The notes below the pieces were generated by a model that did no database searches, was not told the DNA's origin, and saw nothing but the letters and a program-made list of their open reading frames with translations. A stretch of 11,696 nucleotides of DNA from an uncultured Pirellulaceae bacterium (GTDB taxonomy: Bacteria > Planctomycetota > Planctomycetia > Pirellulales > Pirellulaceae), in assembly GCA_947258905.1 (NCBI GenBank), contig CAMYKF010000101.1, positions 1 through 11,696 of the forward strand, written 5' to 3'. The position numbers and the translations under genes are program-made. Below are positions 7,499 to 11,696 of the stretch, in pieces. Numbering within the stretch: the stretch's first letter is position 1; every line of letters starts with the position of its first letter.

Positions 7499-9388
7499 AT
7501 GTCACGCCATTCGATCAATTCGTTCTTCTCTTGTCCCGTCAGCCGCCACAAGAGCCAGCTAAACTTCGAATCGCTCGAACAACGCCGCTTGCTGACAACA
7601 ACCGGATTTGATTCGCTGGCTGATGTTGTATCCGATCCGCCCGTGGTCGCAGCAACTTCCTTGCAAGCACAAGGGATCTCTTCGCTCATCGTTGATCGCA
7701 ATGGCGAATTGGTGGAAGTCGACCTGGGGGTCGGCATTTTGCAGCTGGTTGCCGGTGATGAGATTCGCGTCGCTGAAATCGGCTTTGTTTCTCCCGAAAC
7801 CAGCGGTGTTTTTGCGATTGAAGGATACATCAACAAGCTCCAGAACGCTTCATCGGCCAGCGTCATTGATTATGCAGATGGACGATTTTCAGCTCGTGAC
7901 GCAAACGCTGACGCAACCGGGGGCGACGGAACCATTGCCGGAATGAGCGATTCGTGGGTCGTGGAAACCGCTTGGGATCGATTGACGATTAACTTAATGC
8001 ACTACACGGAAACCGGAGTCAGCGTGGCCGACCTGTTGGTTGTCAAGCTGCAAGTCGGGCAGCCGGATTTCGAGTTCGACACTGGCTCGCTGGACCGAAT
8101 CAGTGATCAGTTGATTCGCGTGGGAGATGAGGTCGAGATTTCCGGAACCTGGCAAAACACACTGGATGGCGTGTTCCACAACTACGCTGAAGTCGACGTC
8201 TATCACAGTTCGGACATGAACACCATCGTCTGGGCTGGATCGACCTCGGGTGCTGTAGGTGCCGACAATACGGTTTCCGGTGTTTTTACGAATCGCGTCG
8301 CTGACGATGCATTCGCTGAACTGTGGACACCGGAACAATCTGGCAAGTATGTGCTGAAATATTATGTCGATCCCGAAGGTGTCGTGGCGGAGGCGAATGA
8401 GAGTAATAACGAATACCAGGTTTCTGTGATGGTCGAAGCAAGACCGGCCCCGCAGGCTCTCGATGACCATTTCGCTACTGACCTGAACCGGATGGATGTT
8501 CTGGCCAATGACGTCGGTGGCGATCCCGATCATGAAATGTCGATCGCGGAGTTTTCGCAGCCCGACCACGGCACGGTCGTGCTGAATGAAGACGGCACGC
8601 TGGGATACGAGGCCGATTCCGGATTCACGGGGACGGATCAGTTCAAGTACACGGTCCGCGAGGGTGATCAGTTCAGCGAAACGGCTCTGGTTTCCGTCGA
8701 GGTCGCCGACTCATTCCACGTACCGGAAAACGTCGACACGCTGGAAGACACGCCGTTTGAACTGGGGATCGCGACCAGCCATCCCTCAGTCGTGATTTTT
8801 GGAATCCCGGACGGCGCCGAACTCAGTGCTGGACGACAGACGTCTTTAGGCGCGGCTTTTGTCACACGAAACCAGCTGCCCGGTCTGCAGATGACGCCGC
8901 CTGCGAATTCCGATGCGGATTTTCAGTTGACCGTGGTGCCGGTGACCCGTCACGGTATCGATCGGTCACAGGCCCTGACACTGAACGTTGCGATTACACC
9001 GGTCATCGATGGTGGTGAACTGGAGATCAAGGACGTTCAGGTTGTGACCGGCAAAAAAGTCAATTTGCCAGCCGATTTGACGGTGATGGATGAGGATGGA
9101 TCAGAAAATCATGTGATCAAGGTGAGCGGCTTGCCGGAATTCATGAACTTGTCGAAAGGAGAGTTTGACGGATCGACCTGGACCTTGCAGCCGTCCGATC
9201 TGGAAAGACTGAAAATCCTCTCCAGCCGTGCCAGTGACGTTTCCGACTGGGATCGTTATTCGAGCAAATACGTGCACAAGGCTTTTGAGGTCACATGGGA
9301 ACTGCAATCGACAGAAGCCGATAGCGAGGAAATCCGCTCGGTCAGCGGCAGCTTTGTTGTGGATGCCCTGCAGAAATCCAGGAAATAG
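7499..9388 (+). CDS. Secreted Ig/cadherin-like repeat protein with LEPR-XLL-type N-terminus
   Basis: The start is ATG 7499, with GGAG at 7490-7493, five bases away. It places the planctomycete-type segment LNFESLEQRRLL at residues 21-32 of 629, its usual position near the N-terminus; such LEPR-XLL-like segments mark exported giant or repeat proteins. Residues 50-185 look like an all-beta domain of unknown type. Residues 197-311 end in VVAEANESNNEYQVSV, typical of CARDB-like domains. Residues 318-402 (DVLANDVG, HGTVVLNEDGTLGYEA, FTGTDQFKYTVREG) form a cadherin/VCBS-like Ig repeat. Residues 412-503 (PDGAELSAG, LQMTPPANSDADFQLTVV) form a second repeat type common in RTX-like adhesins. Residues 507-624 are a further beta domain. 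No C-terminal PEP-CTERM or anchor is visible. The role is probably extracellular adhesion or structure. The frame is intact, and no terminator is evident after it. Confidence 0.88.
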   Translation: MSRHSINSFFSCPVSRHKSQLNFESLEQRRLLTTTGFDSLADVVSDPPVVAATSLQAQGISSLIVDRNGELVEVDLGVGILQLVAGDEIRVAEIGFVSPETSGVFAIEGYINKLQNASSASVIDYADGRFSARDANADATGGDGTIAGMSDSWVVETAWDRLTINLMHYTETGVSVADLLVVKLQVGQPDFEFDTGSLDRISDQLIRVGDEVEISGTWQNTLDGVFHNYAEVDVYHSSDMNTIVWAGSTSGAVGADNTVSGVFTNRVADDAFAELWTPEQSGKYVLKYYVDPEGVVAEANESNNEYQVSVMVEARPAPQALDDHFATDLNRMDVLANDVGGDPDHEMSIAEFSQPDHGTVVLNEDGTLGYEADSGFTGTDQFKYTVREGDQFSETALVSVEVADSFHVPENVDTLEDTPFELGIATSHPSVVIFGIPDGAELSAGRQTSLGAAFVTRNQLPGLQMTPPANSDADFQLTVVPVTRHGIDRSQALTLNVAITPVIDGGELEIKDVQVVTGKKVNLPADLTVMDEDGSENHVIKVSGLPEFMNLSKGEFDGSTWTLQPSDLERLKILSSRASDVSDWDRYSSKYVHKAFEVTWELQSTEADSEEIRSVSGSFVVDALQKSRK

Positions 9389-9544
9389 CGAAGACAACAC
9401 TGCGGCGGGTCAATCGAAAGATGGCCCACACCGGCCCTGCGGGCAGCCTCTTCCCGAGCAAGGGGCAAATTTTGGAACGGAATCCACCGGAAGGCGTCAT
9501 AATGGGCAACAATCAATTTGAAGTGCCTTGCCGGAGCGTCATCT

Positions 9545-10585
9545 GTGAAAATTTCCCGCTGCCGTTTTGATTCGGTGTCGCTCGTAGTCTTTGTACTGAC
9601 TGTGGCCATGATGCCCGGGCTGGCTGCGACGGCCCAGCAATTGGGGGTAGATGACAACGGAGAGTTTGACCCCACGATCGTGTGCACCCGGCATGGCTAC
9701 TTTTGGCACAATCAGATGGTGACGTGGGATGAAATCGTCGACGCCTTTCGCGAGCAACGCGACGAGGGGCCTGTGCAACCGCGATTTTGTCAAACCAACG
9801 GTTTCCACGAGGAAGAAAAGCACGAACCATTGTCTCAACGGATCATGGAGGTGTACCGCGAGTTGATGGAACCGGCTGGATTAAGCTACCAATCGATCTC
9901 GCCACGCGGCGGCCGCTATTGGGACAGCCTGCGTTCGGCGGATGATCTGGAACCCGCCGACAACGATGTCACGGGAGTCGTCCTGTGCGATGGCCAACCG
10001 GTGGCCGGCACGCAAGTGGTTATTTTGCCTGCTACCGAAGACTATGCCCGTTTGGCAGTGCAACTGAACGATGGCAAGTTGGTGGAGCCGCTTAACGAAC
10101 ATCAATCGACATGCGACGAACAGGGCCAGTTTCGTTTCAATCCACTCGACGACGAGTTTTTTCTGGCTGCCGTGCATCCAGAGGGTTTTGCACTGGTTGG
10201 CAGCAGTGTTAATGAAGATTCCTGCCAGATCGAATTGCAACCGTGGGGAACATTAGATGTCACGGCCGCTGACGACGCAGGTGAGCTGAATGCTTCTTTT
10301 GTTTCGGCGATCAGTCTCGACGGCGAGGAGTTAAGCTTTTCGGTGCGTCACTCTGAGTTCGGAGAGGATCCCCTCATAATTACCTTGCCACCGGGCACCG
10401 TGACGACTCGTTATTCCATCCAGACCGGTGATTCACGAATCAGTGTTCCAGCTGCCTCGTTCGAGTTGGCTGCCGATGAATCGAAGGACGTGGTACTCGA
10501 AGGACCGAGTGCAAGTGATGTTGAAACACGAGCTGCCATCATTCGGGCACTCCTCGAGGAAGCACGTCGGGACGGTGGACGCTGA
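9545..10585 (+). CDS. Secreted protein with carboxypeptidase-regulatory-like domain
   Basis: The preferred start is GTG 9545, with GGAG at 9533-9536, eight bases upstream. It gives a compact signal peptide (KISRCR, then VSLVVFVLTVAMMPGLAATA-QQ, cleavage near 30) and 346 residues; the upstream TTG at 9518 would add nine. Residues 40-140 are unrecognised, with FDPTIVCTRHGYFWHN (41-56), Cys47 and Cys82. Residues 141-235 (VTGVVLCDGQPVAGTQVVI, DEQGQFRFNPLDDEFFLAAV, HPEGFALV) follow the carboxypeptidase-regulatory-like/transthyretin-type beta-sandwich pattern common in planctomycete exported proteins, ending in a segment with LQPWG. Residues 236-320 are a further beta region, and the tail is a charged helix (DVETRAAIIRALLEEARR). 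The family function is structural or binding, not peptidase. Its stop is only 16 bases from the end of the convergent FmdB-type gene. Confidence 0.82.
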   Translation: MKISRCRFDSVSLVVFVLTVAMMPGLAATAQQLGVDDNGEFDPTIVCTRHGYFWHNQMVTWDEIVDAFREQRDEGPVQPRFCQTNGFHEEEKHEPLSQRIMEVYRELMEPAGLSYQSISPRGGRYWDSLRSADDLEPADNDVTGVVLCDGQPVAGTQVVILPATEDYARLAVQLNDGKLVEPLNEHQSTCDEQGQFRFNPLDDEFFLAAVHPEGFALVGSSVNEDSCQIELQPWGTLDVTAADDAGELNASFVSAISLDGEELSFSVRHSEFGEDPLIITLPPGTVTTRYSIQTGDSRISVPAASFELAADESKDVVLEGPSASDVETRAAIIRALLEEARRDGGR

Positions 10586-10601
10586 CGGCCGTCCGTTGCT
10601 G

Positions 10602-10829
10602 TTAACGGGCTCTCCCGGAGCCACAGCTGGGTACGCCTCAGCCGCCGCCGGGCAGGGGATCGCATACACCGGCATCGTTGCTGGTGCCGGCTGCCGGGCT
10701 GGAAATGACGCTAAGCTTTTTCGTCAGCTGTTCGCTATGGCATTCCGGGCAATCGGGCTGCTTGTCGCCGAAAACGAGCAGTTCAAATTCCTTGTGACAA
10801 TCGTTGCAGATGTACTCGTAGAGTGGCAT
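10602..10829 (-). CDS. FmdB-type zinc-ribbon protein with an in-frame TGA
   Basis: The start MPLYEYICNDCHKEFELLV with CxxC pairs at Cys8/Cys11 and Cys27/Cys30 (CPEC) is the zinc-ribbon of the FmdB family (putative regulatory proteins, cytosolic, role unsettled). LTKKLSVISSP follows, then a Gly/Pro-rich tail. The frame meets TGA (10638-10640) after 63 codons, within CDPLPGGG-stop. Beyond it the same frame continues GVPSCGSGRAR to TAA (10602-10604). Relatives commonly end in a Gly-rich CG-x-P-x-CG-type tail, so the TGA stands where a Cys codon is expected. It may be a point nonsense change with little effect, a base error, or, less likely, a recoded codon. The zinc-ribbon core is complete either way. 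No clear ribosome site precedes ATG 10829. Confidence 0.85.
10608..10622. terminator. Hairpin between convergent genes, inside the FmdB gene tail
   Basis: GGCTC (10608-10612) and GAGCC (10618-10622) form a perfect 5-bp stem around a 5-base loop. It lies 22 bases after the stop of the rightward 9545 gene and within the post-TGA part of the leftward gene. It could end rightward transcription, but no T-run follows. On the minus strand its loop begins 20 bases after the TGA, which is relevant to the recoding question. Confidence 0.3.
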
Positions 10830-10879
10830 GGCGGAATGAGATTACTTCAGGTCGATTCGTTATTTGGTATGTTCACTAT

Positions 10880-10893
10880 GATATCCCGATATC
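10880..10893. promoter_or_regulatory. GATATC-CC-GATATC inverted repeat in the fmdB-nnrE spacer
   Basis: Two GATATC palindromes (10880-10885 and 10888-10893) separated by two bases form a 14-base inverted repeat in the 205-base spacer between the divergent FmdB-type and nnrE genes. It has operator-like geometry but no known regulator match. A second small inverted repeat, ATCTC-GTGA-GAGAT, is at 10955-10968. I see no clear promoter consensus in this spacer. Confidence 0.2.
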
Positions 10894-11034
10894 GGCGTAG
10901 CGGAAATCATTGTTGAGCGAAAAAGCCCGTTTCACGGTCCAAAGTCTTGCGAGGATCTCGTGAGAGATTCGAAAAACGCTGCCAATTACACATCGCCGGC
11001 GTCACGGCTGCCAACAGGAGATGAGATCGAAGTC

Positions 11035-11696
11035 ATGAAGCCCAACGTATTAACCCGCCAGCAGGTCCGCCAATTCGATCAGGTGGCGATCGAACAATTC
11101 GGTATGAACTCGCTGGTCCTGATGGAAAATGCAGCGCGCGGTGCCACGGACGTGCTGTGTGCGGAAGCGGGCGGACGGCCGGGCAAGTGCGTGATATTCT
11201 GCGGGCCCGGCAACAACGGCGGTGACGGGCTGGTCATGGCACGGCATCTGCACCTGCGGGACTGGAGCGTGCAGGTGGTGGTGCTGGCCAATTTGCAGAA
11301 TTTATCCCAGGATTCCACCGCGAATCTGCGAATACTGCAACAGACAGCCGTGCCGGTATTGGAGAGCCCCCGGCCCAATGACCCTCGTCTGGAGACTTTG
11401 CTTGACGGGGCAGACTGGATTGTGGACGCCATCCTGGGGACGGGCGCGAAATTGCCTTTGCGACCGCCGCTGGACGAATGGCTGCCATGGTTGAATGACC
11501 AGCCGGCCCGTCGGCTGGCGATGGATATCCCCACAGGTCTGGATTGCGATACGGATCAGGCAAGCCCTGCCGCCTTTAAGGCCAACCTGACGGTAAGCTT
11601 TGTGGCTGGCAAGCCAATCATGCAGACACCGACTGGAAAACGTTTTTGCGGTAGCATTAAAATAGTTGATATCGGTGCCCCGCCCCGCCATATTGG
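11035..11696 (+). CDS. nnrE: NAD(P)H-hydrate epimerase (YjeF N-terminal domain), cut at the window edge
   Basis: This enzyme interconverts the R and S forms of hydrated NAD(P)H so that the partner dehydratase NnrD can repair them. 220 codons are visible and intact. They include MENAARG (30-36), the nucleotide-binding loop GPGNNGGDGLVMAR (57-70), VDAILGTG (130-137), the acidic motif AMDIPTGLD with Asp164, and the closing TVSFVAGKP (186-194) and GSIKIVDIGAPP (206-217). The visible part covers essentially the whole epimerase domain. The gene therefore either ends just past the window or continues into an NnrD domain, as in bifunctional proteins. The start ATG 11035 fits the family N-terminus (LTRQQVRQFDQ). 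GGAG at 11017-11020 is rather distant (14 bases), so initiation may be weak. The gene is divergent from the FmdB-type gene. Confidence 0.95.
   Translation, partial: MKPNVLTRQQVRQFDQVAIEQFGMNSLVLMENAARGATDVLCAEAGGRPGKCVIFCGPGNNGGDGLVMARHLHLRDWSVQVVVLANLQNLSQDSTANLRILQQTAVPVLESPRPNDPRLETLLDGADWIVDAILGTGAKLPLRPPLDEWLPWLNDQPARRLAMDIPTGLDCDTDQASPAAFKANLTVSFVAGKPIMQTPTGKRFCGSIKIVDIGAPPRHI

Noticed and set aside
9421..9570. Small open frame of 49 codons in the spacer before the 9545 gene
   Set aside because: It has no ribosome site, overlaps the next gene out of frame, and its sequence has no recognisable pattern.
1..11696. tRNA, rRNA, CRISPR array, insertion sequence or phage genes
   Set aside because: I saw no cloverleaf with CCA-proximal consensus, no regularly spaced direct repeats, no transposase or integrase motifs and no terminal inverted repeats with target duplications.

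Overview
The window looks like ordinary chromosome from a planctomycete, probably of the Pirellulales type. This rests on gene content, not on any database search. The marks are: a long Gln/Pro-rich secreted protein with an SHD1-like domain; a 629-residue Ig/cadherin-like protein opening with an LEPR-XLL-type segment (FESLEQRRLL); a secreted VIT plus VWA protein; a secreted protein with a carboxypeptidase-regulatory-like fold; and an FmdB-type zinc ribbon. Coding density is moderate, and transcription is mostly rightward with three leftward units. I see no mobile element, phage gene, CRISPR array, tRNA or rRNA.

Layout, left to right. Bases 2-58 hold the last 18 codons of an unidentified rightward gene. 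A plausible sigma-70-type promoter (191-219) precedes guaB (290-1834), an intact CBS-containing IMP dehydrogenase. The end of guaB is overlapped by 68 bases by a secreted SHD1-containing protein (1767-3362), so the two are probably one transcript. Between 3470 and 3959 on the minus strand lies a small secreted-protein gene whose coding frame is broken about three times. Next comes a VIT/VWA protein (4186-6458) that needs one base in a G-run (6154-6158) to join its two halves. A strong intrinsic terminator follows it (6477-6518).

The central part has a leftward 185-residue protein (6607-7164). It resembles only the lid, middle and linker parts of a Clp/HSP100 first ATPase module and has no Walker motifs. 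It is divergent from the secreted Ig/cadherin-like protein (7499-9388). Hairpins lie at its 3' end (6584-6607) and in the divergent spacer (7171-7219).

The right part has a secreted carboxypeptidase-regulatory-like protein (9545-10585). It converges on a leftward FmdB-type zinc-ribbon gene (10602-10829) that carries an in-frame TGA where relatives usually have a Cys. Last is a rightward nnrE, the NAD(P)HX epimerase gene, cut by the window edge.

The genes do not form one evident pathway. GuaB (GMP synthesis) and NnrE (repair of hydrated NAD(P)H) are housekeeping enzymes set among cell-envelope or exported proteins. I did not find a clear new multi-gene system. The items most worth a second look are the ATPase-less Clp-like protein, the TGA in the FmdB gene, the SHD1 plus Cys-rich protein overlapping guaB, and the reading-frame lesions, several of which sit at homopolymers and may be sequence errors.
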